From assembly GCA_037957365.1 (NCBI GenBank), contig JARHVA010000001.1:9554501-9618500 (forward strand): a stretch of DNA of 64,000 nt, read 5' to 3'. Below the pieces are notes generated by a model. That model was not told where the DNA came from and did not search any database. It worked only from the letters and a program-made list of their open reading frames with translations. The DNA is from Torreya grandis (Eukaryota > Streptophyta > Pinopsida > Cupressales > Taxaceae). Below, in pieces: positions 36,005-47,960 of this stretch. Numbering within the stretch: position 1 is the first letter of the stretch; the number at the start of each line of letters is the position of its first letter. A program made the translations under genes and the position numbers.

Positions 36005-37433
36005 GGGGGGGGTTGAAAAGAGAGAAAGATTACTGAAAAATAGAACCTAACCTAAGAGGGTGATGCACCAAAAAAAAGTTTGATCTACTTAGCTTGAGCA
36101 TACACTTTCCACCAAGAACAAGCTGATGTACACTTCATTTGAAATGAGAAATTCTCCTACATCAATGAGCTAGGGGTCCTCTGGAGATACAGGGAGGAAG
36201 AACTACCAGAGGTGTTCTAAGACACACTATGGCAGCCTGTTCACATGCGCCTATACTCTGTTGTAGACACTTCTGGCTAACCTGCAAAAGAAGAACCCAC
36301 AATACACTAGACATGTTGGAATCATTCTATGAAAGCATAAGGAAAAATGACTTAACACAAGACAAAGCCATAGACATATGCAAAAGTGCAAGCTCAAATG
36401 GAGGCAAAAATGCTTCTTTTGATTTAAGGTAAATTTTGGCAGGGCTCCGCCTTACAAGCTGAGAGATATCTTTTTTAAATGAGAAGTTATAATATATATA
36501 GAGAGAGAGGAAGTAAAGGCACCCCTTTGGAAAATACTTTGGCACCTTTTTACAAGTTGGCCCATGTGCATTGAGAGTGTTGGGAAGAGGAAGCCGCTGA
36601 AAAAGGATGATGTGTCCGCTGCCTATTTTGACCTTGGCATTCAAACATTAATGTGAAATGGGCCACGCCTCTTTTTTTGCAAACAAGACTACTCCTTCAC
36701 GACATTCACGCAGTTTGTCTGCTTATCAATGCAAAGTGGAGAAAAATAGGTCGAATCATTCACTGTTTGCGCTCCTTGATGACCACTTGGTGGAGACTAT
36801 TCCAACTGTAGGAATAACTCGCCTCCCCTTTACCACCTGGGTTGTTTTGTCTATATTCATTTTGTCTCTTCCTAACTTTGTCTTTTCCTGAAATTTGATC
36901 TCTCGGGGTTATCTCATCGTCCTTTGCTGGCTCCTTGGGCTCTTTCATCAGCAGGTCACTGAGTTCATTCTTAACTTTTATCTTTTCCCAACTTTGTCTC
37001 TTCCTAGTTTTGTCTTTTCCTCTCTTGACTCTTTTCGGCAATCTGAGCCCTCAAGGCTATCTTCTATCAATCTTTGGCTCTTTGGGCTCCCTTCCTTTTA
37101 GCATTAAGGCCTTTGAATTCCTTTGGGTTGGTGCTTAAGCATTTAAAGATCAATGGCTATTTCATTGGCCTGAATTTGATGTCTGCAGGCCCGTCACCCC
37201 TTTGAATTCCTTTGACTTTATTTTTTTCAGCCTTTCTCCCAAAGTGTTCCCTCAAACTTTCTTCTGAAGGATATCTCTCTCTTCTTTCCTTTTGTCCAAG
37301 CCTTTGTCGTTGAAACCTCTCGAAGGGAAGGTGTCCATTTGGGGCTTGGGGAAGGTCCTCCTTTCAGCAGTCGAGAGTCCCCCACAAGGGCACTGCCCTT
37401 CGAGGTCCTTCAGGCTCCTTTTGGTAGTCACAA

Positions 37434-37870
37434 CCTTCAGACAAAATGTCTGAAGGAATTCTTTCAGACAAAAATGTCCGAAGGAAATATTTCCTTCAAT
37501 CCTTAGCATTTGCTTTCCTTCGATCGAGCTTTTTCCATCGGGTGAATTCCTTCGGACAAAAATTTCAAAAGAATTCCTTCAAACTTTTGTCTGAAAGAAT
37601 TCGCTCATTCACTTTGCCACGATAACTTCTCCTGAAAGAATTTCTTATTTGTTTCCTTGCTTGTTTCTTTCAGTCAGCTCTTTTCTTCAGGCAAATTCCT
37701 TCAAACAAAAGTCTGAAGGAATTCTTTCGGGCTTTTTGTCTGAAAGATTTACCTTGCAAATTTTTTCATGGAATTTTCCTTTCGAAAGATAGTCTTTGCC
37801 TTGTGAATTTCTTTAGACAAAATGTTTGAAGGAATTCCTTCAGGCATTTTGCTCGAAGAAATTCAATGTT
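37434..37870. repeat. Hairpin-forming TTC(A/G)GACAAAA-TGTC(T/C)GAAGG array
   Basis: The first copy is CCTTCAGAC-AAAAT-GTCTGAAGG at 37434-37456, a perfect 9-bp stem. The same word and its complement recur more than ten times to 37870, interleaved with GAATTCCTTC words. The other LTR has the corresponding array at 42290-42665 with substitutions. Confidence 0.8.
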
Positions 37871-38892
37871 TGTTCTACCTTTTGCCTTAGCATTTTCAAA
37901 GGAAAACTCACCCTTTTGATTTCTCTGCAAGGGTACCTTTGGGTCTAAAACTATCCTCCGCAGCCTACTTGAAAAGTCCAGTTTGTGCCTGATTGCCCTC
38001 CGCAAGGGCACTTGTCCTTCAGGCTTTGCAAGACCCCCTTTAAACCTTTCGATTGAACCAAACAATTGAACCACCTGATTGAACTGGTTCCTCCTTTTGT
38101 TGAAAGACTTGTGCAAACCAAAAATTGAACTGGCTCAGAATCGTAGGGGAAGGAGACCAATTTTGCCCTGCAGGGCCAAAATGGTCAACAAAATGGCGAT
38201 TCCTAGGGGAAGCATGCCTGCTATGCTTAGAAACTAGTAGCCTCAAAGTCCATTGGGCACAGAGTTGAGATGCAACTTTGAAAGTGTCAACAACATTCTT
38301 GTGATATCCAAGAATCAATTACAAAGTTTTCTACCCCAAACACAAAGGAAAACACACACAAGGCTAAAAAACACTACCTATGCAAACAACACTTAGGGAA
38401 AATAGGGAAAGAAAAACTAAAAGCAAACTATTATGTATAGCTAACCAGGGATATTTTCCTCCCTCCTGGATCAAAGGAAAAAACTTCTTAAGTCTCCTTC
38501 ATGGCAAGAAAACTTATAGTGCTAGACAAGTGGCTGAATGGGATGGAGATTTGGTGACTTGCTCTTCTTGCCTGCCACCTTGATTGGCTTGTATCTAAAT
38601 AAATCAGGGGAAAACATGCTTCCAACATATATGTATTCTTCTTGTTCTTAGAAGCTTTCCTCCTGCTGGTTCTTCATGCTAGTGTGTTTCATCAAAAAAT
38701 TGATGGCTACTGGGTCATCACCATAAGCCCTTTGATATGCATCATGGATTGGCTTGTCTCCTTCTACCTCATTGAAGATGCTGTCAAACTCATCTTCTGC
38801 TTGATCATGGCTTTCTTGAAGAAGGGTGATTGTTGTGATGTCTGAAATGAGACCACAGACTGATTGCTCATCCCACAGAATATCACCTTCTT

Positions 38893-39364
38893 GTGCAAGG
38901 CTTTCTTCTTCAAAGCTGTCCTCAAGATGGACAAGCCTCTCCTTTTCTTGCTCAAAAACCAGAGTCTCTAGTTTTTCCTAGACATGCTCCTGATCCTCTT
39001 CCAACTCGGGTTCCATGGCATAGTCATCCTCCTCATCAAAGCAATAAGGAAGTTCATCAAACAAGGGGGGAGAAAGCTCACCATGCTTACCTTTCTCTTC
39101 ATATTATTGGAACATCCACATATATGCATGACCTGTGTCCTCTTCGTTGTTGATGATGTCTTCAAAAGGAGCATCCATGATGATTTCATCTTCACTGTCA
39201 CTCATGATAGCCTCTTGATCAGCTACAAATTAGATCCTCTCTTCTTCACTTGCTTCTTATAAAACAGGTTCCTCCTTGAGAAGGGATGAAGTAGAAGGCT
39301 GATGGTTAAACTCACGTGGAAGAGGAGGTAGTCCTTGAGCTAGGATCGAATGTTTCTCTTCCTT
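38893..39364 (-). pseudogene. Acidic C-terminal region of the Gag-like protein, broken
   Basis: Below the Gag-like frame the minus strand still reads acidic sequence typical of a former coding region: EEDDYAMEPELEEDQEHV near 38.99-39.05 kb, then KLETLVFEQEKERLVHLEDS near 38.91-38.97 kb. It is split by stops and frame changes. Function not recognised. Confidence 0.4.
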
Positions 39365-40381
39365 TCATTTAGCTAGCACTTCATCTATATCAGATGTGGC
39401 CTGATAGTTATCTTGAAGAAGTGTAGATGGGGTGTGTTTAGATATAGGATCTTTTGCTTGATCTGAACCGTCCATCACACTTTGGCTGAGGAACCTCATT
39501 TTGGACTCCAATTCTGCAATTTGCTTGGCTATATTCTCTTGAAAGAGTCTTTCTTGGAGGTCACAAGCATCATCATGATGAGTAGGAGTAGATTCATCTT
39601 CTTCAAAGTTTTGAGCAAAACCTTTCTCCTCCTCCTTTCTGCCCCATAATTCCATTATTTGCTTCCAACTCAGGTTGGAACTTTTCCCTTGTGAGCAGGC
39701 AACAACTTTATCTTCTTTTATGTCCCGAGCTGGTTCATGATATTCCCTTTTCCAACTTGGAATCTTGACATCATGTTGAAAGACTTGAGGAGGCCGAGGA
39801 AGATTAGGAAGGGACTGTTGATACACAGGAAGAATTTCCTGAGGATAGACGTGCTGGTTCATGGTATTCCCTTCTAAGGAGAATTCACATTCTAAAGAAT
39901 TGAGAAGGTTCATTTCCATGAAAGGTTTCTCTAATGCCCTTTGATGCTGAGAAGCTAGGCGCAAGGGATTAGGAGCAGGAGTGATTCTTGCATCAGATGA
40001 GCTAGAGTGAGCAAGTGTTATCTGGTAGAAAGGATTTTGTGCATAAGAGGGGGCTTTCTTTAGAATAGGAGGTGGCACACAAGGCTGACTACCTTGAATG
40101 AATGGAATCTTCCATTTTGCTACCTCCTCCTCTAGAGATTGCAAGGCTTGAGCTTGCCTAAACAAACACTCCTCTTTGTACATAAGCTCCTACTGATATC
40201 TATACTGCTCATCCAATCTGTCTATCTCCATCACCTGCTTCTCAAATTCCAATGTTACTTCCCTTATTGTTGAAGGGAAACTAGGAGAGCTATTTTTGGT
40301 GATTTCATGAACAACCTGAGTTTGATCAAAACCATATGAAGGAATACAAGGCCCATGATTCTGAGCAATGGGATTATACAT
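39365..40381 (-). pseudogene. gag: Gag-like frame of nested element, one premature stop
   Basis: One minus-strand frame of about 339 codons (40381 down to 39365), interrupted by a single stop near 40187. The first 63 residues include a Glu-rich heptad-like stretch (EVTLEFEKQVMEIDRLDEQY). Then come a Pro-rich middle, KSSNLSWKQIMELWGRKEEE (about residue 240 overall), and a C-terminal helix-prone segment (LFQENIAKQIAELESKMRFL). No zinc knuckle, retropepsin or RT motif is present. Position right after the primer site argues for a Gag-like product. I do not recognise the family beyond that. It may have been translatable recently, since only one stop breaks it. Confidence 0.6.
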
Positions 40382-40626
40382 ACAAAAATAAGAATTCTTG
40401 ATGGCACTTGGACTACTTAACTAGCTGATTCAACTCAGAGTTTCCATTGGTGTTGATGAAAAAGCCTTCAAAGGCTAGTTGGCTGAAGAACACACCAAAA
40501 TCCTTCAACTTTTTAGACAAAATTTCCCATAATCGCCTGATTAAAGGTCAGATCCTGAATTAGTGGTTTGTTCTTGTTGTAACAAGACCAACACCAATCC
40601 TAGAACTTTTTTGAGTGTTAAAACAT

Positions 40627-40645
40627 TGTCCCACCAAGCGTGCCA
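40627..40645 (-). other. Primer-binding site of nested element
   Basis: The minus strand reads TGGCACGCTTGGTGGGACA, 5 nt inside the right LTR. Same type as 31497-31515. Confidence 0.7.
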
Positions 40646-40650
40646 AAAAT

Positions 40651-43029
40651 TATTGATGCTATGGATTGCACCCTTGAGAGAAGGTTGGGCTTCTCTCTTC
40701 CACACGGCACAATGGAGACTTCTCTCTTGCCTGTGGGTCTGGCAAAACTGAGAGGAGAATCTCTAGATAAGGGCTAGCTCCCTTTGATGCATCTCTAATT
40801 TATTCCAATACATTTGCTAATATATATATATATATATATATATAATAGGGGGGTTGAAAAGAGAAAGATTATTGAAAAATAGAACCTAACCTAAGAGGGT
40901 GATGCACCAAAAAAAAGTTTGATCTACTTAGCTTGAGCATACACTTTCTACCAAGAAAAAGCTAATGTACACTTCATTCGATATGAGAAATTCTCCTGTA
41001 TCAGTGAGCTAGGGGTCCTCTGGAGATTCAGGGAGGAAGAAATACCAGAGGTGTTCTAAGACACACTATGGCAGCATGTTCACATGTGCCTATACTCTAT
41101 TGTAAACACTTATGGCTAACCTACAAAAGAAGAACTCACAATACACTAGACATGATGGAATCATTCTGTGAAAGCATAAGGAAAAATAACTTAACACAAG
41201 ACAAAGCCATAGACATATGCAAAAGTGCAAGCTCAAATGGAGGCAAAAATGCTTCTTTTGATTCAAGGTAAATTTCGGCAGGGCTCCGCCTTACAAGTTG
41301 AGAGATATCTTTCTCAAATGAGAAGTTAAAACATATATAGAGAGAGAGAGAGGAAGTAAAGGCACCCCTTTGGAAAAGACTTTGGCACCTTTTTACAAGT
41401 TGGCCCATGTGCGTTGAGAGCGTTGGGAAGAGGAAGCTGCTAAAAAAGGATGCTGTATCAGTTGCCTATTTTGACCTTGGCATTCAAACATTAATGTGAA
41501 ATGGGTTGTGCCTCTTTTTCTATAAACAAGACCACTCCTTCAAGACATTCATGTGGTTTGTCTGCTTATCAATGCAAAGTGGATAAAAATAGGTCGCGTC
41601 ATTCACTGTTTGCTCTCCTTGATGACCACTTGGTGGAGACTGTTCCAATTGCAGGAATAACTCGCCTCCCCTTTGCCACCTGGGATGTTTTGTCCATATT
41701 CATTTTGTCTCTTCTTGGCTTTGTCTTTTCCTAGAATTTGAGCTCTCAAGGCTATCTTATCATCCTTTGTTGGCTCCTTGGGCTCTTTCATCAGTAGGTT
41801 GCTGAGTTCATTCTTAACTTTTATCTTTTCCCAGCTTTGTCTCTTTTTGGTTTTGTCTTTTCCTCTCTTGACTCTTTTTGGCAATCTGAGCCCTCGGGGC
41901 TATCTTCTATCAATCTTTGGCTCTTTGGGATCCCTTGTCGACGGTCTCTTCCTTTTGGCCTTAAGGCCTTTGAATTCCTTTAGGTTGGCACTCAAGCATT
42001 TAAAGATTAACAGCTATTTCATTGGCCTAACTTTGACGTCTATGGGCCCGTCACCCCTTTGAATTCCTTTGACTTTCTTTTCTTTGGCCTTTCTCCCAAA
42101 GTGTTCCCTCAGCATTTCTCCCAAAGGATATCTCTCTCTTCTTTCCTTCTATCTGAGCCTTTATTGTTGAAACCTCCCGAAGGGAAGGTGTCCCTTTGGG
42201 GCTTGGGGAAGTTCCTCCTTTTGGCGGCCAAGAGTCCCCCGCAAGGGCACCTGCCATTCGGGGTCCTTCAGGCTCCTTTTGGTAGTCACAAACTTTAGAC
42301 AAAATGTCCGAAGGAAATCTTTTCTTCAATCCTTAGCGTTTGCTTTCCTTTGGTCAAGCTTTTTCTGTCAGGTGAATTCCTTCAGACTTTTGTCCAAAAG
42401 AATTCGCTCGTTCACTTTGCCACGAGAACTTCTCCCAAAAGAATTTCTTGTTTGTTTCCTTGCTTGTTTCTTTCAGTTGGCTCTTTTCTTCAGGCAAATT
42501 CCTTCAGACAAAACTCTGAAGAAATTATTTCAAGCTTTTTGTCCGAAAGATTTGCCGTGCAAATTTTTCCACGGAATTTTCCTTCCGAAAGACAGTCTTT
42601 GCCTTGTGAATTTCTTTGAACAAAATGTCTGAAGAAATTCCTTCAAGCATTTTGCCCGAAGAAATTCAATCTTTTTTCTACCTTTTTCCTTAGCATTTTT
42701 GAAGGAAAACTCACCCTTTTGATTTATCTGCAAGGGTTCCCTGCCCTTTGCAAGGGTACTTTTGGGTCTAGAATTGCCCTCCGTAGCCTGCTTAAAAAGT
42801 CTAGTTTGTGCCTGACTGCCCTCCGTAAGGGAACTTGTCCTTCGGGCTTTGCAGGACCCCCTTTGAACCTTTCGATTGAACCAAACAATTGAACCACCTG
42901 ATTGAACCACCCGATTGAACTGGTTCCTCCTTTTGCTGAAAGACTTGTGCAAACCAGAAATTGAACTGGCTTAGAACAATAGGGGAAGAAGGAGACCGAT
43001 TTTGCCTTGCAAGGCCAAAATGGTCAACA
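40651..43029 (-). repeat. 5' LTR of nested element (2379 bp)
   Basis: Partner of 35799-38190 with matching order of all landmarks: GGATTGCACCC block, (TA)n, AGGCACCCCTTTGGAAAA block, hairpin array and GGTCAACA end. The first bases have changed from TGTTGAC to TATTGAT. Confidence 0.9.
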
Positions 43030-44226
43030 TTGAGGGAGTCATATTTTCACGTGGATAATGCTGTGCCAATCTTGGTCAAATTTGCAATAAACAATTTTGT
43101 GAGTTTATTGAGTTCTAATATTGAGTCGATATTTCTATATAAGTATCATTTAGTTTAGTATTTAGTTTGAGCCTTTAATCTGTTGGTCTTATATAGTCAA
43201 GTCATTTAAGTTTTTTTAAGAATATAATTTATTAAAGATCTTTATTATGCGTAGGTCTTGTCAAGTCAATATTGTTGTAAAAGTCCTCAAAGTGTCAACA
43301 ATTTGCATCTAGTTTTAGTCTATATGGATTGTCTCCATTAGGTATTAAAAGTTTTTTATAAGAGTCAATTTTGTATTTAAGAGAATATAAGTTGATAGTC
43401 AATTGTCATTTTGTTTTTAGTCCATATGTATTTAGGTCCATAATAGTATTTGATTTAATAACTTTATGTATATCAAAAATAAAATAAAGTCTTGTTATTG
43501 AGTCTTGTCATTTAGGTGAACTAGGTTAATGACATTTGAGTCTTTTTTTGTAAAGTATCTTGTAATATTATAAAAATGTTAAAAAATGTCCAAAGATATA
43601 AGGACGCATTTTCACTTGTACATGGCATCCGCATTGTGGGGGGGGATTTCCCTCAAAAAATCATGTCCCTGAATTACATCGATATACCAGCTGAGTGAGT
43701 AATAGCATACTAGAGGTTGGAGGATACACGAAAGAAGGAGGTCTTTCAATGACCTCTCATCAGTTGCCAATGATGAGGCCGCACCAATGATGTGGTGACA
43801 TTTTGTGTGGTGTGGTAGTTGCATTTATTTTTTAGCATTTGTAAAAAATAAGAACAATTGTACCTATTCACTTGTGAATAATATTTCCATGGAACCCTTT
43901 TGTATATTTACATTGGAGAATGTTGATCTAAAAAGTATTATAGCAATCATGTTGTAAGGTTAGTGGTAACCCTATGAAAACCATTCTGAAAGATTAGTGG
44001 TGAACCTAAGAAAACTATTCTGTAAGGTTAGTGGTTCATTTGTAAGGTTATTGGTGAACTTGTGAAAACTATTTTGGAAGGTAATTGGTGAACCTAAAAA
44101 ACTAATTGCAGATGAGTGTGAAGGAAGAGATGTGTGATGACACATGTATGCAGAGAAAATTATGAGCATATGGAAGTGGCACACTACAATCAGAAAAAGA
44201 GATATATTGTACCATGTAAAAACTAT
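43030..44226 (+). other. 3' internal part of the 34.76-44.64 kb element
   Basis: Non-coding. Rich in GTCAAGTC/TTTAGT words to 43.6 kb, with a G-run near 43639, then repeated TGAACCTAAGAAAACTATTCTG-type sequence (identified by position, 43.98-44.10 kb). Open frames 43612-43824 and 43972-44184 on the minus strand are not credible genes. Confidence 0.5.
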
Positions 44227-44235
44227 GGGAGGGAA
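44227..44235 (+). other. Polypurine tract
   Basis: GGGAGGGAA directly before the TGCTAGG start of the right LTR. Confidence 0.75.
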
Positions 44236-44644
44236 TGCTAGGACTAGTTTTCACATTGTGTGAATTTGGGGATTTATGGAAAGGTAAATAGCAAGTTTTA
44301 GTATTTACTATGGTTGATTTACGGAGAGGTAAATATTAGTTACAAGATTGTTCGTAACCGTATGGTTAATACGGTAAAATTGTATTAGACGGTTGATATT
44401 ATATAGTTAGGAATAACAATATAATATTGCATATAGTTGGGAGATATTATAAGATTTTAAGTAAGAGAAAATAGTGGAGAAATGATAGGAATCATATTTC
44501 TATTTGTTTGTATTATATCCTCAAATGATTAATTAATCAGAAGGCAGAACATTTGATGTGATTAAAATTTGTCTCTGTGTAAATTCGACTCTATTGATCA
44601 ATGCATAAGTTAATTCTTTGTATTGGCTCTTCCAATTCATATCA
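44236..44644 (+). repeat. 3' LTR (409 bp)
   Basis: Matches 34758-35166, same length, followed by TTTAT. Confidence 0.9.
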
Positions 44645-44649
44645 TTTAT
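44645..44649 (+). other. Target-site duplication, right copy (TTTAT)
   Basis: Identical to 34753-34757. Confidence 0.8.
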
Positions 44650-46933
44650 TAGTATTATTATTACTAATGTTAGATACTTCGACATGTTAAATAACATCAC
44701 AAAATTTTCCACAACTAACATATAAATAAATATTTTTAAAAATAAATTTTATGAAAAAATACACAATTTAACTATTGTAAAAGTTTAAATAATTTAATAA
44801 ATATAAAATTAAAAAAATTTGATTGATAGATAATACATAATTTAATAAGAATTCAAAATTAATTAATAAATTGTACATTTCATAAATAGTTTGTAAATAA
44901 ATGTTTAAACTAAAATGATTTTTAAATACATATTTAAACCAAAAGGAGGATAGTAATTTATAGCTTGTAAATATACATTTAAATCAAAATAAATAGCATA
45001 TACATTATGACATTTAGAAATATAAAAGTTTAAAATTATAGTTAAATATTACAAGTCCACAAAGAGCCAATTTTGTTTTTATCGGTGTGGATGATGTTCT
45101 CATTATGAGGAGTAATGAGTAAAAGAAAAGGTACACAGAGATACTAAATCTAAAAAACATTCAATATGTTTGATTGCGAACATCTTCTATTTGGGAAAAT
45201 CTTATTTTACTATTATTTTTTTTTTTTTTTAGTTTTATTTTTTATTTTCTTTTTGAGGTATATGGAGTAGCTTAGTATTGATGGTCGTCAGAGCCAAAAA
45301 AATTTAAAATATTGAAAAAAATGAGTTGTTTGTCTATTGTGCATTTAATTTATAGTGCCTTGTTTAGTGAAACTTGTTTTCAAACTATTGCTTGAGTTTT
45401 AATTTTGCCACTTGATTGGATAATGTATTTTTTTCTATTTTCTTAATTGAAATAGAGTTATTTCCTCCGGGAAGCTAGACTTATCTTCTTATAATAATTA
45501 GTAAAAAGTCGAAAAACAATAAGTTTTGAATTTTTTATTTTACAAATTACAAACTAAATATTTTTAGCAATTCATAAACTTTAGAAACTAGGTAATATTT
45601 GCTATGCACATTATCCAATGCAAAATTAATTGATCAAACTGATTAGAATATTACCTGCACAACAAGTACTAATAACTGCTAATTAATAATCACAACTGTA
45701 AAACAAGAGTCACAAAATATATAAGTACAAATAATAAGAAGTTGTTATATTAAATAGAGGAAGTCACAGATCTTTCTAATGAGGGATCACAGTCCAAAAA
45801 GAGAGTTCCCCTTACTATAGATTTGATGCTATCCAACATCCTAATTGTTATCTTACACAACCACAGGGACAAGCACCCCCTATCTTGGGAGAGGAAGAAT
45901 GAGCATTCTAGTATTCGCACCATTGTGAACAGAAGAGGGCCATCAAGATGGCCCATCAATGAACTTACCACAAGCTGACATATTCCAACCTCTCCATTGA
46001 AGAGGAGGTGTGGAGAAGTGACTGTATGAATGACTCCATTGACACTTCAATGTCAGTGGAGGAGATCTTTGTGGTGAGATTTCAAGAGGAATTATGTTCA
46101 TAGTACAAAGATCACTCCCCTAATGGTTGAGCAAATCCTAGAAGATTTGAAATTTTAAAGTTAATTTTTTACCCTACACATGTATCCGAAAGAAAGTAGA
46201 GGTGAGTGCATAAACTTTATCGTTAGTGGAAAAATATTGTGAAGTACTCATTGTTGAAGATAACAAAATTCCTAATTTTTTTAGAGTTGTAAAATAATAA
46301 AAGCTCTAATAAAATTCTAAATAAAAATAATGTACGCTAACCATTGAGCATAGTCACCAAACTAAGCCATCCTCTAGGTAATGGGATCTTTATGGAAAAG
46401 CCAAAAAATGAATATGGATCCATCACTAGGCACCTTGGGACTGAGGGCAAGTGCAGAATAAGTGCTTGAAAGTCTTTGGTATGCCATAAGCCATATATTT
46501 CAGATGAATAATATTAATATGGGGGAGTCTTTCTCCCAACAGAACTCATTGATACGCTAAGCACCACAAAAAATGAGAAGCTTGGTGATGGAGGAGCATT
46601 CAAGGCGTACAGATAATCTTGCATCATTAAAATAGTTAGGGATTTTGGCATCATTCAATAAAGAATATTGACGTATATTTTTGGCTTAACAAAGTCAACA
46701 GAGGCCAAGTCCCAAGTTCATAGAGTTTACAACTTCAAGTTGCATGTTTAAAGAAATCACAATGTTAGTAGCTTATATGTTCAAGTCTTAAAGTGACCAC
46801 ATGCAAATATTCAAAGTGTGTATGCTTATATGTTAAAATCCCATGGTGGTTACACAAATAGCTGCTAAGTGTTCACAATGGAAATGGGCTTCACTGCGGA
46901 CCTAACTAACTTATTAAGTGGATTTCATAAATT
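44650..46933. other. AT-rich spacer, no recognisable gene
   Basis: 44.65-45.72 kb is strongly AT-rich with homopolymers. 45.75-46.2 kb is less biased and open for about 75 codons on both strands (minus 45750-45971, and an overlapping plus frame). I recognise no family in either. Nothing supports a gene. Confidence 0.4.
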
Positions 46934-47960
46934 TTTAGATACTAAAACTAAATATTTATAGCATCTTAGTCTTGTATACTTGGCAAATACCTATCAAGGT
47001 TCTACCCTTCAATTCTAGACCTTCCCACTACTGAAGGCTCACATTCGCCATCTCATTATACTTAAATGTTTATCTTATAATCTGACCCTTATCATTTTGA
47101 AGAGCTAGACCACTTAGTACATTATAAAAATCTTATAAGTTGATATATATCCTTCACTATCTGTTACAGATCCTTAGTTATTTTCTAAAATTCTTGATAC
47201 TATCAGCCACATAGTGACACTAGTGTCCAGATCTTTATTTATTATCTATTACTCAAAAGGCGTGTAAATCGTAAACTATTCAAAACCTATGGGTCGACAT
47301 ATTTGGCTTATTGAACCCTACCATGAGATATTCTCAAAAGGTGTGGTATAAATCAAAGTCTAAGCCTTATCATTGTACATCTAGCATATACCAAGAAAGC
47401 ACCTACCAAGGCCCAATCAATTAATCACTTAATTGAGTTATTATGCCCTATTCATCCATATTTCTTTATAGTCATAGTAGTAATCATAAAAAATGTTTAA
47501 AGCATTCAAATAACAACCCATGATGGATATTTCCCAAGTTACAAGCTAGATCATTGCATGCATCTTCATATAGTATATTGCACCTTTGTGTACACACATT
47601 CCCACACATAGGGGATAACTAATTAAGTTTAAGGCCCTCCTTAGAGTATTGGCTATGTAGACAGTGCTCATTTACAAAGAAGTCTTTGAGGTTAGCTCGA
47701 CACTTTGTGCCCACTAACTTATTTTTGGCAAGATTCATTCTAAAGGTGAAGGGTGAAGAGCTAGGGTTTGATCAATAAGAGAAGAGTGATTACCTATATT
47801 TCAAAGCTGAAGACATCACCATAAAGGTGACAAAATTTAGAATGGAAAAGTTGGTCACATCGAGATGCAATGGATATTTCGTATAGGATAGTAGCATCAC
47901 ATCATGGACACCTGCATCGATGGTAGTGTCTAGAAGGTGACAGTAGTGTCATTAGCTACA
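46934..47960 (+). repeat. 5' LTR of gypsy element
   Basis: Begins TTTAGATACTAAAACT (partner TGTAGATAATAAAATT). Homology to the right copy runs to about 47912, and the sequence ends AGCTACA at 47960, matching TGTAG...CTACA borders. Confidence 0.75.

Larger units (their letters stand above)
35799..38190 (-). repeat. 3' LTR of nested element (2392 bp)
   Basis: Bounded by TGTTGAC and GTCAACA, a 7-bp terminal inverted repeat. Matches 40651-43029. Includes an (AT)n tract, a region of CT-rich sequence, and an array of hairpin-forming repeats at 37434-37870. Open frames within it (up to 116 codons) are not genes. Confidence 0.9.
35799..43029 (-). mobile_element. Nested non-autonomous LTR element with 2.4-kb LTRs and a Gag-like frame
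   Basis: Long direct repeats (35799-38190 and 40651-43029) enclose 2.46 kb. A primer-binding site on the minus strand lies at the inner edge of the right copy, so the element reads leftward. Its flanks are TTAAG and TTGAG, a 5-bp target duplication with one transition. The internal region holds a Gag-like reading frame and no protease, RT or integrase. LTRs are about two thirds of the element. It is inserted in the 34.76-44.64 kb element and is therefore younger than it. Confidence 0.85.
34758..44644 (+). mobile_element. LTR retrotransposon with 409-bp LTRs, non-coding, carrying a nested element
   Basis: Both LTRs are 409 bp and the flanks are a perfect 5-bp duplication. A primer-binding site of initiator-Met type follows the left LTR and a purine tract precedes the right LTR, so orientation is plus. 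Without the nested 35799-43029 element the internal part is about 1.8 kb (35167-35798 and 43030-44235). It shows no Gag or Pol similarity. It is a small non-autonomous element related in LTR style to the 14.9-17.4 kb one. The right internal part repeats GTAAGGTTAGTGGTGAACCT-type words (about 43.95-44.10 kb). Confidence 0.85.

Noticed and set aside
45750..45971. Minus-strand 73-codon frame and overlapping plus frame in less AT-rich DNA
   Set aside because: Both strands are open, neither resembles a known family, and no start or promoter context favours one.
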